This document shows positions 22,055-32,339 of a stretch of DNA of 64,000 nucleotides, one piece after another. The stretch's first letter is position 1, and the number at the start of each line of letters is the position of its first letter. The DNA is from Betaproteobacteria bacterium (GTDB lineage: Bacteria; Pseudomonadota; Gammaproteobacteria; Burkholderiales; Burkholderiaceae_C). Made by a program: the position numbers and the translations under genes. The stretch spans positions 1 to 64,000 of the forward strand of contig RGCL01000004.1 in NCBI GenBank assembly GCA_009919175.1, read 5' to 3'. A model generated the notes under the pieces. The model was not told the origin of the DNA and searched no databases. It saw only the letters and a list, made by a program, of their open reading frames with translations.

Positions 22055-23304
22055 CGGTCGATTTCCCCAAACACAATGTCCATGGTGCCAATGATGGCGA
22101 CAGCGTCGGCAATCATGTGGCCACGAGTGAGTTCATCCATGGCCGCCAAGTGTGAAAAACCGGGCGCACGGATCTTGAGGCGGTAGGGCTTGTTGGCGCC
22201 ATCGCTCACCAGGTAGATGCCGAACTCCCCTTTGGGGTGTTCGACGGCGGCATAGGCCTCGCCGGGTGGCACATGGAAACCTTCGGTGAAGAGTTTGAAG
22301 TGATGGATCAACTCTTCCATGCTGGACTTCATGTCCTCGCGGCTGGGCGGCGCGACCTTGTGGTTGTCGGTGATGACCGAACCCGGGTTGTCACGCAGCC
22401 AGCGCACGCACTGCTGAATGATGCGATTGGACTGGCGCATCTCCTCGATGCGAACCAGGTAGCGGTCATAGCAGTCGCCGTTTTTGCCCACCGGGATGTC
22501 AAAGTCCATCTGGTCGTAGACGTCATAGGGCTGGTGCTTGCGCAAGTCCCACACCACACCCGACCCCCTCAGCATGGCACCCGTGAAGCCCAGATTCAAG
22601 GCACGCTCGGGGGTGACCACGCCAATGCCCACCGTGCGCTGTTTCCAGATCCGGTTGTCGGTGAGCAGGGTTTCGTACTCGTCCACCAGCTTGGGGAAGC
22701 GCTGGGTGAAGTCATCGATGAAGTCAAGCAAGGAGCCCTGGCGGTTTTCGTTGAGCTTGGCAATCGCCTGCGCATTCTTGATGCGGGAGACCTGGTATTG
22801 GGGCATGGTGTCGGGCAAGTCCCGATACACACCGCCGGGTCTGAAATAGGCCGCATGCATGCGCGCGCCAGAAACGGCCTCGTACATGTCGAACAAGTCC
22901 TCGCGCTCGCGAAAGCAATAGATGAGGATGTTCATGGCACCACAATCAAAGCCATGGCAACCCAGCCACAGCAAGTGATTGAGTAAGCGGGTGATCTCAG
23001 AGTACATGACCCGGATGTACTGGGCACGCACGGGCACTTCGATGCCCAGGAGCTTTTCAATCGCCAAGCAATAGGCGTGCTCATTGCACATCATGGACAC
23101 ATAGTCCAGGCGGTCCATGTAGGGCAAAGATTGAATGTAGGTCTTGGTCTCGGCCAATTTTTCGGTGGCACGGTGGAGCAGGCCAATGTGGGGATCGGCG
23201 CGCTGGATGACCTCGCCATCGAGTTCGAGCACCAGACGCAGCACACCGTGTGCAGCCGGGTGCTGGGGACCAAAGTTCAGGGTGTAGTTCTTGATGTCAG
23301 CCAT
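22051..23304 (-). CDS. nuoD: NADH-quinone oxidoreductase subunit D
   Basis: [23 protein letters not shown]...[14 protein letters not shown]. Confidence 0.98.
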   Translation of the reverse strand: MADIKNYTLNFGPQHPAAHGVLRLVLELDGEVIQRADPHIGLLHRATEKLAETKTYIQSLPYMDRLDYVSMMCNEHAYCLAIEKLLGIEVPVRAQYIRVMYSEITRLLNHLLWLGCHGFDCGAMNILIYCFREREDLFDMYEAVSGARMHAAYFRPGGVYRDLPDTMPQYQVSRIKNAQAIAKLNENRQGSLLDFIDDFTQRFPKLVDEYETLLTDNRIWKQRTVGIGVVTPERALNLGFTGAMLRGSGVVWDLRKHQPYDVYDQMDFDIPVGKNGDCYDRYLVRIEEMRQSNRIIQQCVRWLRDNPGSVITDNHKVAPPSREDMKSSMEELIHHFKLFTEGFHVPPGEAYAAVEHPKGEFGIYLVSDGANKPYRLKIRAPGFSHLAAMDELTRGHMIADAVAIIGTMDIVFGEIDR

Positions 23305-23315
23305 GTCTCACCCTT

Positions 23316-23924
23316 TCAGTGCAAACCGCCATAGTGCTCTTCGCGAATGATGCGCGGCGTGATTTCGCGAGGCTCGATGGTGACCGGCTGATAAATCACG
23401 CGCTTTTGCTCTTCGTCGTAGCGCATCTCCACATGCCCGGAAACAGGGAAATCCTTGCGGAAAGGGTGACCAATGAAGCCATAGTCCGTCAGGAGTCGGC
23501 GCAAGTCCTCATGACCCTCGAAAACGATGCCGTACAAGTCAAAGGCTTCCCGCTCGTACCAATTGGCCGCGCCCCAAACCCCGTTGAGCGAAGGCACCAC
23601 AGGCCAGTCTTCGTTCTCGGCCAGGTACCGCACGCGCAAGCGCCAATTGCGGCTCACCGACAAAAGGTGAAGCACGACACCGTAGCGCGGACCCTGGGCC
23701 AATTCGCTCAAACCGTCCTGGTGGGCGCTGTAGTCCATGCCGCACAAATCGATGAGTTGCTCGAACTGCAGCTTGACATCATCACGCAAGCGCAAGGCCA
23801 CGCGTTCAATGTCTTTGACAGACACGGTGAGGGTGAGTTCGCCGCGATCGAGCACCAGGCTTTGGACGGCATCGCCCAAAGCAGCGCGCAGGGCTTGCTC
23901 TAGGTCTTGAAGGGTTTGTGTCAT
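23316..23924 (-). CDS. nuoC: NADH-quinone oxidoreductase subunit C
   Basis: [26 protein letters not shown]...[37 protein letters not shown]; start placed at [10 protein letters not shown]. Confidence 0.96.
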   Translation of the reverse strand: MTQTLQDLEQALRAALGDAVQSLVLDRGELTLTVSVKDIERVALRLRDDVKLQFEQLIDLCGMDYSAHQDGLSELAQGPRYGVVLHLLSVSRNWRLRVRYLAENEDWPVVPSLNGVWGAANWYEREAFDLYGIVFEGHEDLRRLLTDYGFIGHPFRKDFPVSGHVEMRYDEEQKRVIYQPVTIEPREITPRIIREEHYGGLH

Positions 23925-23954
23925 TGCGACTTCCTTGATGGGGTCCGCATGCAA

Positions 23955-24431
23955 TCAGCGGGCAATGGTGTTTTCGCGACGAATCTTGTTTTGCAATTGC
24001 AAGATGCCATAGAGCAAGGCTTCAGCCGTGGGGGGGCAGCCTGGCACGTACACATCAACGGGCACGATGCGATCGCATCCACGCACCACCGAATAGCTGT
24101 AGTGGTAGTAGCCACCGCCATTGGCACAAGAGCCCATGGAGAGCACCCAGCGCGGCTCGGACATCTGGTCATACACCTTGCGCAAGGCCGGCGCCATCTT
24201 GTTGCACAGGGTGCCCGCCACGATCATGAGGTCGGATTGACGCGGGCTGGGGCGAAACAACATGCCAAAGCGGTCGATGTCGTAACGCGCTGCACCTGCA
24301 TGCATCATCTCGACCGCACAGCAAGCCAGGCCAAAGGTCATGGGCCACAAAGAGCCTGTCTTGGCCCAGTTGACCACCGTGTCGTAGGAGGTGGTAATGA
24401 ACCCTTCCTTGAATACACCTTCAAGAGACAT
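23955..24431 (-). CDS. nuoB: NADH-quinone oxidoreductase subunit B
   Basis: [19 protein letters not shown]...[42 protein letters not shown]. Confidence 0.98.
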   Translation of the reverse strand: MSLEGVFKEGFITTSYDTVVNWAKTGSLWPMTFGLACCAVEMMHAGAARYDIDRFGMLFRPSPRQSDLMIVAGTLCNKMAPALRKVYDQMSEPRWVLSMGSCANGGGYYHYSYSVVRGCDRIVPVDVYVPGCPPTAEALLYGILQLQNKIRRENTIAR

Positions 24432-24434
24432 GCT

Positions 24435-24794
24435 TCACTCCCAATCCAAAGCGCCTTTTTTCCACTCGTAGGCAAAGCCCACAACCAGAATGGCAAGAAA
24501 AATCATGACCGACCAAAACCCCACTGGGCCAATCTGCTTGAGAGAAACAGCCCAAGGGAAGAGAAATGCAATTTCAAGATCAAAAAGAATGAAGAGGATG
24601 GCCACCAGGTAATAGCGCACATCGAACTTCATGCGTGCGTCTTCAAAGGCTTCGAAGCCGCATTCGTAAGGGGAGGTTTTGGCCGCATCGGGCTTGCGGG
24701 GACCGAGCAAGAAGCCGAGCACTTGAGGGGCAACCCCCACAGCCAATCCGACAAGGATGAACAACAAGACGGGGAGGTAGTTTTCGAGACTCAT
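24435..24794 (-). CDS. nuoA: NADH-quinone oxidoreductase subunit A
   Basis: [53 protein letters not shown]; start at MSLENYLPV. Confidence 0.97.
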   Translation of the reverse strand: MSLENYLPVLLFILVGLAVGVAPQVLGFLLGPRKPDAAKTSPYECGFEAFEDARMKFDVRYYLVAILFILFDLEIAFLFPWAVSLKQIGPVGFWSVMIFLAILVVGFAYEWKKGALDWE

Positions 24795-24838
24795 GGGCAA
24801 CCTTTGCTTTGAAAGCGTCGATTCCCTGCCCAATTGAC

Positions 24839-24923
24839 TGGTGCCGTCGGCGAGACTCGAACTCGCACAGCTTTCGCCACTACCCCCTCAAGATAGCGTG
24901 TCTACCAATTTCACCACGACGGC
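24839..24923 (-). tRNA. tRNA-Leu (anticodon GAG)
   Basis: Reverse complement GCCGTCGTGGTGAAATTGGTAGACACGCTATCTTGAGGGGGTAGTGGCGAAAGCTGTGCGAGTTCGAGTCTCGCCGACGGCACCA; class II tRNA, encoded CCA. Confidence 0.95.
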
Positions 24924-24992
24924 TTTGCAGGAAAGAACACCTAGTGGTTAACAAGGTGCTCGACAGCTCATGAGTTTACTCCGAATCGACCT

Positions 24993-25418
24993 TCACTTGG
25001 AGGGAATTTGGTTGACGGGAGACCCAACTGAACCAGAACTGACAGGCGCACCAGGCACAGGTGCCGATGCAGAACCGGCAGGTGCTGCATCCTGCGCGGC
25101 AGGGGCAGTGGGGGCCGGTTGGGTCACTTTGTCCAGCACAGATTGCGAGCCCGTGGGGCGGACATTGCCCAAAAAGGCCAAGCCCAAGGTGCTGCAGAAG
25201 AAGAGGGTTGCCAATACAGCTGTGGAGCGTGACAAAAAGTTTGCGCCGCCCGAGGCACCAAACAAACTGCCCGAGCTGCCACTGCCAAAGGCTGCACCCA
25301 TGTCAGCGCCCTTGCCGTGTTGAATCAGGATCAAGCCAATCATGGCCAATGCACTGAGCACTTGCACCACGATGAGAAGTTTTTGAAGCCAGACCATTGT
25401 GGGTTTCCTTTTAGTCAA
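24993..25418 (-). CDS. secG: Preprotein translocase subunit SecG
   Basis: ALAMIGLILIQHGKGADMGAAFGSGSSGSLFGASGGANFLSRSTAVLATLFF. Confidence 0.96.
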   Translation of the reverse strand: MTKRKPTMVWLQKLLIVVQVLSALAMIGLILIQHGKGADMGAAFGSGSSGSLFGASGGANFLSRSTAVLATLFFCSTLGLAFLGNVRPTGSQSVLDKVTQPAPTAPAAQDAAPAGSASAPVPGAPVSSGSVGSPVNQIPSK

Positions 25419-26183
25419 TCAGGCCGTCAAGGCCTGAGCTGTCGAAATCATGTTCAAAAAGTCATCGGCCTTGAGCGATGCACCGCCCACCAGGCCACCA
25501 TCGATGTCGGGTTGCGCCAGCAAATCCGCTGCGTTGGCGGCATTCATGCTGCCACCATACAGGATGGTCATGGTCTGTGCGCGGTCGGTTGCAGCACTCA
25601 GCTGAGTGCGCAACACCGCATGCACCACCTGCGCCTGCTCGGGCGTGGCCGTTTGGCCGGTGCCAATCGCCCACACCGGTTCATAGGCCACCACCATCTC
25701 GCTCACACAGTGGGCCACCACATGAATCACAGCGGCCAACTGGCGTTTGACGACTTGTTCAGTCTGACCCGCCTGACGCTCAGCCAGGGTTTCGCCCACG
25801 CACACAATGGGCGTGATGCCATGAGCAAGGGCTTGCTTGGCCTTGTTGGCCACCAGGTCGTCGGACTCGCCATGGTACTGACGGCGCTCGGAATGGCCAA
25901 CCAGCACATAACGAACCGCGAACTCGCGCAACATGGCAGCTGAGACCTCGCCGGTGTAAGCCCCTTTGTCGTGCACAGAGAGGTCTTGCGCACCCCATGC
26001 CCACCCGCTGCCCTGCCATTCCGCCTGGGCTTGGGACAAGTAGGGAAAGGGCACACAAGCACCGGCGCGCACCTGGGCTGAACAATCCACCGCACGCAAT
26101 GCCCGCAACAGGTCCTGATTGGCTTGCAATCCACCATTCATTTTCCAGTTGCCCATCATCATGGGCTTGCGGGCTGCGCTCAT
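25419..26183 (-). CDS. tpiA: Triosephosphate isomerase
   Basis: MGNWKMNG; YVLVGHSERR; VVAYEPVWAIGTGQTATPEQAQ; ILYGGSMNAANAADLLAQPDIDGGLVGGASL. Confidence 0.98.
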   Translation of the reverse strand: MSAARKPMMMGNWKMNGGLQANQDLLRALRAVDCSAQVRAGACVPFPYLSQAQAEWQGSGWAWGAQDLSVHDKGAYTGEVSAAMLREFAVRYVLVGHSERRQYHGESDDLVANKAKQALAHGITPIVCVGETLAERQAGQTEQVVKRQLAAVIHVVAHCVSEMVVAYEPVWAIGTGQTATPEQAQVVHAVLRTQLSAATDRAQTMTILYGGSMNAANAADLLAQPDIDGGLVGGASLKADDFLNMISTAQALTA

Positions 26184-26195
26184 CGCTGGGCCTGC

Positions 26196-28373
26196 TCAGT
26201 GCGTAGGTGCGGCATCGCCAGCTGCGCCCGCTGCGGGTGCAGACTCGTGATGCTCGGCGGGGGCTGGCTCGGTCACCGCAGGGCGGTCGAGCAAGGCCTT
26301 CATGGACAGTTTGACGCGGCCTTTTTCATCGGTCTCGAGCACCTTGACGCGCACGACCTGGCCTTCGGCAAGGACGTCGGTCACTTTGGCAATGCGCTCG
26401 TGGCTGATCTGGCTGATGTGCAAGAGTCCGTCCTTGCCGGGCAGCAAATTGACCAGTGCACCAAAGTCGAGGATCTTGGTGATGGGGCCTTCGTAAATCT
26501 TGCCCACTTCGACTTCAGCGGTGATTTCCTCGATGCGGCGCTTGGCTTCGTCGGCCTTGGCCGCTTCCGTGGCTGCAATCGTGATGGTGCCGTCTTCCTC
26601 GATGTTGATCTGGCAACCGGTTTCTTCGGTCAGCGCACGGATCACGGCACCGCCCTTGCCGATCACGTCGCGGATCTTCTCGGGGTTGATCTTCATGGTG
26701 TAGAGCTTGGGCGCAAAGGCGCTCACCTCGGTGTTGGCTTCGCTCATCGCGGCTTGCATCTTGCCCAGGATGTGCATGCGGGCTTCTTTGGCCTGGGCCA
26801 ATGCCACTTGCATGATCTCTTGGGTAATGCCCTGGATCTTGATGTCCATTTGCAAAGCGGTGATGCCGTTGGTGGTGCCAGCAACCTTGAAGTCCATGTC
26901 GCCCAGGTGATCTTCGTCACCCAGGATGTCGGTCAACACAGCAAAGCGATTGCCTTCCTTGATCAAGCCCATGGCAATGCCCGCCACGTGGGCTTTCATG
27001 GGCACGCCTGCGTCCATCAGCGAGAGGCAGCCGCCGCACACCGAGGCCATGGAGGAAGAACCATTGGATTCGGTGATCTCGGAGACCACGCGCAGGGTGT
27101 AGGGGAACTCTTCCTTGCTGGGCAAGCAGGCCACCAGGGCACGCTTGGCCAGGCGGCCGTGACCCACTTCGCGGCGCTTGGTCGAGCCCATGCGACCGAC
27201 TTCGCCCGTGGCAAAGGGAGGCATGTTGTAGTGGAAGAGGAAGCGGTCTTCAAATTCGCCAGCGAGTGCATCGATGCGTTGTGCATCCCGCTCGGTGCCC
27301 AGCGTGGTCACCACCAAGGCCTGGGTTTCGCCGCGCGTGAACAGCGCCGAGCCATGGGTGCGGGGCAACACGCTGGTGCGGATTTCGATGGGGCGAACGG
27401 TGCGCGTATCGCGACCGTCAATGCGGGGCTCGCCCGAGAGGATCTGGCCACGAACAATCTTGGCTTCGATCTCGAAGAGCAGGTTGTCGACTTTGACGCC
27501 GTCGAACTCGACCCCTTGTTGGGTCAGGCCTTCTTTGACGGCATCGTAGGCAGCGCGGCAAGCTTGCGTGCGAGCTTGCTTGTTGCGCAGTTGATAGGCT
27601 TCGCGCAAGGGCGTTTCGGCCAGGGCATTGACCTTGGCTTCAAAGTCCACATCGCGGGCAGGCGCTTGCCAATCCCACACGGGCTTGCCGGCTTCGCGCA
27701 CCAGCTCATGGATGGCCTCGATGGCCACTTTGCCCTGCTGGTGACCAAACACCACAGCGCCCAACATCACATCTTCGGGCAACTCCTGAGCTTCGGACTC
27801 GACCATCAGCACGGCAGCTTCGGTGCCAGCCACCACGAGGTCCATCTTGCTGCCCTGACGCTGGGTCTGACCGGGGTTGAGCACGTATTCGCCGTTGATG
27901 TAACCCACGCGGGCTGCGCCAATTGGGCCATTGAAAGGGATGCCGGAGATGCTCAAAGCGGCCGAGACTGCAATCATGGCGGCGATGTCGGCATCGACTT
28001 CAGGGTTGAGGGAGATGGTGTGAATCACCACATGCACCTCGTTGTAGAAGCCTTCGGGAAACAAGGGGCGAATGGGGCGGTCGATCAGACGGCTGGTGAG
28101 GGTTTCGAGCTCGCTGGGCTTGGCTTCACGCTTGAAAAAGCTGCCCGGGATGCGACCCGCTGCATAGGTTTTCTCGATGTAGTCCACCGTGAGGGGGAAG
28201 AAATCCTGGCCGGCCTTAGCATTTTTGGATCCCACCACAGTGGCCAGCACCACGGTGTCGTCCATGTTGACCAGCACAGCGCCGGTGGCCTGGCGTGCGA
28301 TCTCGCCGGTTTCCATGGTGACCGTGTGCTGGCCCCACTGGAAGGATTTGGTGACTTTGTTGAACAGGCTCAT
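26196..28373 (-). CDS. pnp: Polyribonucleotide nucleotidyltransferase (PNPase)
   Basis: Two RNase PH domains, KH domain ([27 protein letters not shown]), S1 domain ([30 protein letters not shown]). Confidence 0.98.
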   Translation of the reverse strand: MSLFNKVTKSFQWGQHTVTMETGEIARQATGAVLVNMDDTVVLATVVGSKNAKAGQDFFPLTVDYIEKTYAAGRIPGSFFKREAKPSELETLTSRLIDRPIRPLFPEGFYNEVHVVIHTISLNPEVDADIAAMIAVSAALSISGIPFNGPIGAARVGYINGEYVLNPGQTQRQGSKMDLVVAGTEAAVLMVESEAQELPEDVMLGAVVFGHQQGKVAIEAIHELVREAGKPVWDWQAPARDVDFEAKVNALAETPLREAYQLRNKQARTQACRAAYDAVKEGLTQQGVEFDGVKVDNLLFEIEAKIVRGQILSGEPRIDGRDTRTVRPIEIRTSVLPRTHGSALFTRGETQALVVTTLGTERDAQRIDALAGEFEDRFLFHYNMPPFATGEVGRMGSTKRREVGHGRLAKRALVACLPSKEEFPYTLRVVSEITESNGSSSMASVCGGCLSLMDAGVPMKAHVAGIAMGLIKEGNRFAVLTDILGDEDHLGDMDFKVAGTTNGITALQMDIKIQGITQEIMQVALAQAKEARMHILGKMQAAMSEANTEVSAFAPKLYTMKINPEKIRDVIGKGGAVIRALTEETGCQINIEEDGTITIAATEAAKADEAKRRIEEITAEVEVGKIYEGPITKILDFGALVNLLPGKDGLLHISQISHERIAKVTDVLAEGQVVRVKVLETDEKGRVKLSMKALLDRPAVTEPAPAEHHESAPAAGAAGDAAPTH

Positions 28374-28451
28374 GTGAGCTCCTTATCGTGTGAATGAACG
28401 CACGCCCTTGGCGTGCCTGAGTGCGGTGGGCCGCTTCACAGAACACGATGC

Positions 28452-28499
28452 CATTCCAACAAGCCAGACCAAGCCGCAGTCGCTTGGATTGATGGAATG
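28452..28499 (-). promoter_or_regulatory. Second nested hairpin in the pnp leader
   Basis: CATTCCA (28452-28458) pairs with TGGAATG (28493-28499); inside it CCAAGC/GCTTGG. Confidence 0.5.
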
Positions 28500-28535
28500 A
28501 CACAGCTTCGCTCCGTGGCAAGCAGTGCCCGATGG

Positions 28536-28578
28536 AAGGTCCGCAGGCTTGGACCCCGTCCAAGCACTGCAAGACCTT
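28536..28578 (-). promoter_or_regulatory. Large stem-loop in the rpsO-pnp intergenic region (candidate attenuator / RNase III site)
   Basis: Inverted repeats: AAGGTC/GACCTT (28536-28541/28573-28578) enclosing GCTTGGAC-CCC-GTCCAAGC (28547-28565). Confidence 0.6.
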
Positions 28579-28584
28579 ACAGAA

Positions 28585-28845
28585 TCACTTGCGCAATCCG
28601 AGCTTGGCAATCAGCGCGGTATAGCGGTCAGCGTCCTTGTCTTTGAGGTAGTCCAGCAACTTGCGACGACGGCTCACCATGCGCAAAAGGCCACGGCGAC
28701 CATGATGGTCTTTGTTATTGGCCTTGAAGTGGGGGGTGAGCTCGTTGATGCGAGCGGTGAGCAATGCAACCTGAACTTCAGGGCTGCCCGTATCGTTGGT
28801 GCCGCGAGCGTGCTCACGGACCACATCGGCTTTGACGAGGGTCAT
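28585..28845 (-). CDS. rpsO: 30S ribosomal protein S15
   Basis: [54 protein letters not shown]. Confidence 0.98.
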   Translation of the reverse strand: MTLVKADVVREHARGTNDTGSPEVQVALLTARINELTPHFKANNKDHHGRRGLLRMVSRRRKLLDYLKDKDADRYTALIAKLGLRK

Positions 28846-28927
28846 GGTGTTTCCTTGAATATTTGACTTGCGTCACCAGCCGGAAATGCCAGGTGACGTG
28901 CGGCTTTTCAAACGAAAAGTTCGCAGA

Positions 28928-30082
28928 TTATAGGCCCAGCCACTTCTGCAACCGGCCAACCCCCTGGCCAAGGCGGTCCAAATCCTGTGTCGCAAAGCAC
29001 CACCTGAGCCATCCGCCTGAGAAGTCGCCAAAGGCTTCGCCAGGTGCAAGTCCCAATCCCGCCTCGCGAACCAATCTTTTGGCCACATCCAGACCATCGG
29101 AATGACCGGGGATGCGAAAAAAGGCGTACAGGCCTGCGGCCGGGGTGGCCACCTGAAATCCTGGCAGGGCATTGAGTGCAGGGATGAGGGTGTCGCGGCA
29201 TTGGCGCAAATGCTGGCGGGTCTGGGGCACCAGGCTGTGCCGCTGCGACAAGGCCGCCAGGCCTGCACGCTGAACGAACACACTCAGGCACGAGGTGTTG
29301 AATTCAATGAGCTTGCCCACTTGCTCGGTGAGCGACTCGGGCAAGACCAGCCAGCCCAGCCGCCAGCCCGTCATCCAGAAGGACTTGGAAAAACTGCCCA
29401 CCACGATGAGCCGGTCGTCAGGATGGGCGTGGTCCAGAAAACTGGGCGCGCAACCGTTGGCGCTGGACTCGTAATACAGATGGGCATAGACCTCGTCCGA
29501 AAGAATCCAGGTGCCATGGCGGCGGCAGTGCGCCAGCAAGGCCTGCTGGTCTTGCGCCCGCAGGGTCCAGCCCGTGGGGTTGTTGGGCGCATTGAGGATG
29601 AGCAAGCGGGTGTCTGTGCCCAGTTGCTGGATGAGTGACTGCACGTCCAGGGTCCATGCCCCGTCTTTCACCACCAGGGCATGGCTATGCAAGTCCGCGC
29701 CCAGGATCTGGGCTTGGCCAGGCAAATTGGGCCACACCGGTGCCACACACACCACTTTGTCACCGGGATCAACCAGGGTCTGCACGGCCATCATGAGGGC
29801 GCTCACGCCGCCCGAGGTCATGGCGATGCGCCGGTCACTCACTGCACCGTGCTGCTCGCTGAGCATCTCGGCCACGGCCTGGCGCAGCTCGGGCAGACCC
29901 AGGTTGTGGCTGTAGAAGGTTTCGCCACGCTCAATGGATTCGATCGCTGCCTGGCGAACAAAGTCCGGGGTCACCACATCGCCCTCGCCGAACCAAAAGG
30001 CCAGCACATCGCTGCGTCCCAGGCCGGCATTGGCCACTTCTCGGATCTTGGAGCCTTGCAACTCGGCCACGGTGTGTCTCAT
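28928..30082 (-). CDS. Pyridoxal-phosphate-dependent class I/II aminotransferase
   Basis: LNAPNNPTGW; VVGSFSKSFWMTGWRLGW (PLP lysine region). Confidence 0.9.
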   Translation of the reverse strand: MRHTVAELQGSKIREVANAGLGRSDVLAFWFGEGDVVTPDFVRQAAIESIERGETFYSHNLGLPELRQAVAEMLSEQHGAVSDRRIAMTSGGVSALMMAVQTLVDPGDKVVCVAPVWPNLPGQAQILGADLHSHALVVKDGAWTLDVQSLIQQLGTDTRLLILNAPNNPTGWTLRAQDQQALLAHCRRHGTWILSDEVYAHLYYESSANGCAPSFLDHAHPDDRLIVVGSFSKSFWMTGWRLGWLVLPESLTEQVGKLIEFNTSCLSVFVQRAGLAALSQRHSLVPQTRQHLRQCRDTLIPALNALPGFQVATPAAGLYAFFRIPGHSDGLDVAKRLVREAGLGLAPGEAFGDFSGGWLRWCFATQDLDRLGQGVGRLQKWLGL

Positions 30083-30086
30083 CTAT

Positions 30087-31133
30087 TCACTCCCTGGCCA
30101 TCAGAGGCCATCTCGGTTTCACATCAAATGCACCAGGCAACACCGCAGACTCCACCGAGGACTGCAACCGCATGGCGGCAGCCAGCGCAATCATGGCGCC
30201 GTTGTCGGTGCACCAACTCAATTCAGGAAAGTGCAGGCTCGCACCTTGGGACTGGCAGTAGAGGCTCAGCTGGCGACGCAGCTCGGCATTGGCGCCCACG
30301 CCACCGGCCACGACCAGTCGTTGCCATCCGGTTTGCGCCAGCGCCGCCATGGACTTGCGCACCAGCACCTCAACGATCGCAGCCTGGGTGCTGGCCGCCA
30401 CATCGGGGAAATGTGCAGCGGCTTGATCGCCCAATTTCTGGATCTGGGTCCACACGGCCGTCTTGAGACCGGCAAACGAAAAATTCAAGTCGCCGCTGTG
30501 CAGCAAAGGCCTGGGAAACGCAAAGGCCTTGGGGTTGCCCTGCTCGGCCATGCGCGACAAGGCGGCACCTCCTGGATAGTCCAAACCCAGCAGCTTGGCC
30601 GTCTTGTCAAACGCTTCGCCAGCGGCATCGTCAATCGATTCGCCAAGGAGGTCGTAGTGACCGACCGAATGCACGGCCATGAGCTGGGTGTGCCCGCCCG
30701 ACACCAGCAAGGCCACGAACGGAAACTGCGGAGGGTCGGCGCTGAGAAAGGGCGAGAGCAAATGCCCTTCCAGGTGGTGAACGCCCATCACGGGTTTATG
30801 AAGTGCCAAGGCCAGGCCTTGCGCCAGCGCCGAGCCCACCAGCAAGGCCCCTGCCAGCCCCGGACCCCGTGTATAGGCCACCACATCGATGTCGCGCCAA
30901 GTGGTGGCGCTGTGCTGCATCACTTCGCGCACCAGCGGCACCACGCGTCGGATGTGGTCCCGGCTGGCCAATTCGGGCACCACGCCGCCGTACTCGCGAT
31001 GCATGGCGATTTGGGTGTGCAAGGCATGCCCCAGCAAACGCGGCAGCTCGGCGCGCCCCTGCTGGGTGGGCGACCAACCCACCAGAGCCACACCGGTTTC
31101 GTCGCAGGAACTCTCAATGCCAAGCACTCGCAT
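30087..31133 (-). CDS. tsaD: tRNA N6-adenosine threonylcarbamoyltransferase TsaD
   Basis: [59 protein letters not shown]; start trimmed to MRVLGIESS. Confidence 0.97.
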   Translation of the reverse strand: MRVLGIESSCDETGVALVGWSPTQQGRAELPRLLGHALHTQIAMHREYGGVVPELASRDHIRRVVPLVREVMQHSATTWRDIDVVAYTRGPGLAGALLVGSALAQGLALALHKPVMGVHHLEGHLLSPFLSADPPQFPFVALLVSGGHTQLMAVHSVGHYDLLGESIDDAAGEAFDKTAKLLGLDYPGGAALSRMAEQGNPKAFAFPRPLLHSGDLNFSFAGLKTAVWTQIQKLGDQAAAHFPDVAASTQAAIVEVLVRKSMAALAQTGWQRLVVAGGVGANAELRRQLSLYCQSQGASLHFPELSWCTDNGAMIALAAAMRLQSSVESAVLPGAFDVKPRWPLMARE

Positions 31134-31205
31134 GGCCTCAGTGTAGGACAGCCCATGCGGGCATGCGAAAATTGCCCGCTTTAAAGAATCAAAGAGATGT
31201 GACCC

Positions 31206-32310
31206 ATGGACGCTGAAGCCATCAATCAGATCGGTTCCACCTTGCAGGACTTGCATGCGCGCGTGCAAGACCTTCGGAGGTATCTTTGACTACGATGCAA
31301 AAGCAGATCGCTTGCGCACGGTGAATGCGGCGCTGGAAGACCCCGCCGTTTGGAACGACCCCAAAAAAGCCCAGGAACTGGGCAAGGAAAAACGAACACT
31401 GGATGACATCGTGGGCGTCATCGAGCGCCTCGAGTCCGACATTGGCGACAACCTTGAGCTCTATGACATGAGCAAGGAAGACGCTGACGAAGCGGGCCTG
31501 GGCACGATTGCCGAGGATGCAACGCGCCTCACCGGCCTGGTCGAGCGGCTCGAATTTCGCCGCATGTTCAACCAGCCGGCCGACCCCAGCAATGCCTTCT
31601 TGGACATCCAGGCGGGCGCAGGTGGCACCGAGGCCTGCGACTGGGCGTCGATGTTGCTGCGCCAGTACCTCAAGTACGCCGAACGCAAAGGCTTCAAGGC
31701 CACGCTGGAAGACGAGTCCCCCGGCGATGTGGCGGGCATCAAGGGCGCCACCATCAAGATCGAGGGTGAATACGCCTACGGCCTGTTGCGCACCGAGACG
31801 GGGGTGCATCGCCTGGTACGCAAATCCCCCTTTGATTCATCGGGCGGTCGGCACACCAGTTTTGCCAGCATCTTTGTCTATCCCGAGATCGACGACTCCA
31901 TCGAGATCGACATCAACCCGGCCGATGTGCGTGTGGACACCTACCGCGCAAGCGGCGCTGGCGGACAGCACATCAACAAGACCGACTCTGCCGTTCGCCT
32001 CACCCACGTGCCAACGGGCATCGTGGTGCAGTGCCAGGACAGCCGCAGCCAGCACAGCAACCGCGATGTGGCTTGGCGGCGTTTGCGCTCTCGCTTATAT
32101 GACCATGAGATGAAAAAGCGCATGGCCGAACAGCAAAAACTCGAAGACACCAAAACCGATGTGGGCTGGGGACACCAGATCCGCAGCTATGTTCTGGACC
32201 AAAGCCGCATCAAGGATTTGCGAACCAGCGTCGAAATCTCCAACACGCAAAAAGTGCTGGATGGCGATCTGGATGCATTCATTGAGGCCTCGCTCAAGCA
32301 AGGGGTTTAA
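31206..32310 (+). CDS. prfB: Peptide chain release factor 2, expressed by programmed +1 frameshift
   Basis: ATG 31206; 0-frame [27 protein letters not shown] then CTT TGA C (31284-31290) with an upstream CGGAGG SD-like element; +1 frame continues DYDAKADRL...; GGQ at [21 protein letters not shown]. Confidence 0.97.
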
Positions 32311-32339
32311 GCCCCGCTTCTCACTCTGGGAGATACATC

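Noticed and set aside
26124-28397. 757-aa open frame antisense to the full length of pnp
   Set aside because: pnp has unambiguous domains on the other strand; long antisense frames are expected from the codon third-position bias of this high-GC genome; the translation is low-complexity H/G/D/L-rich with no recognisable domain.
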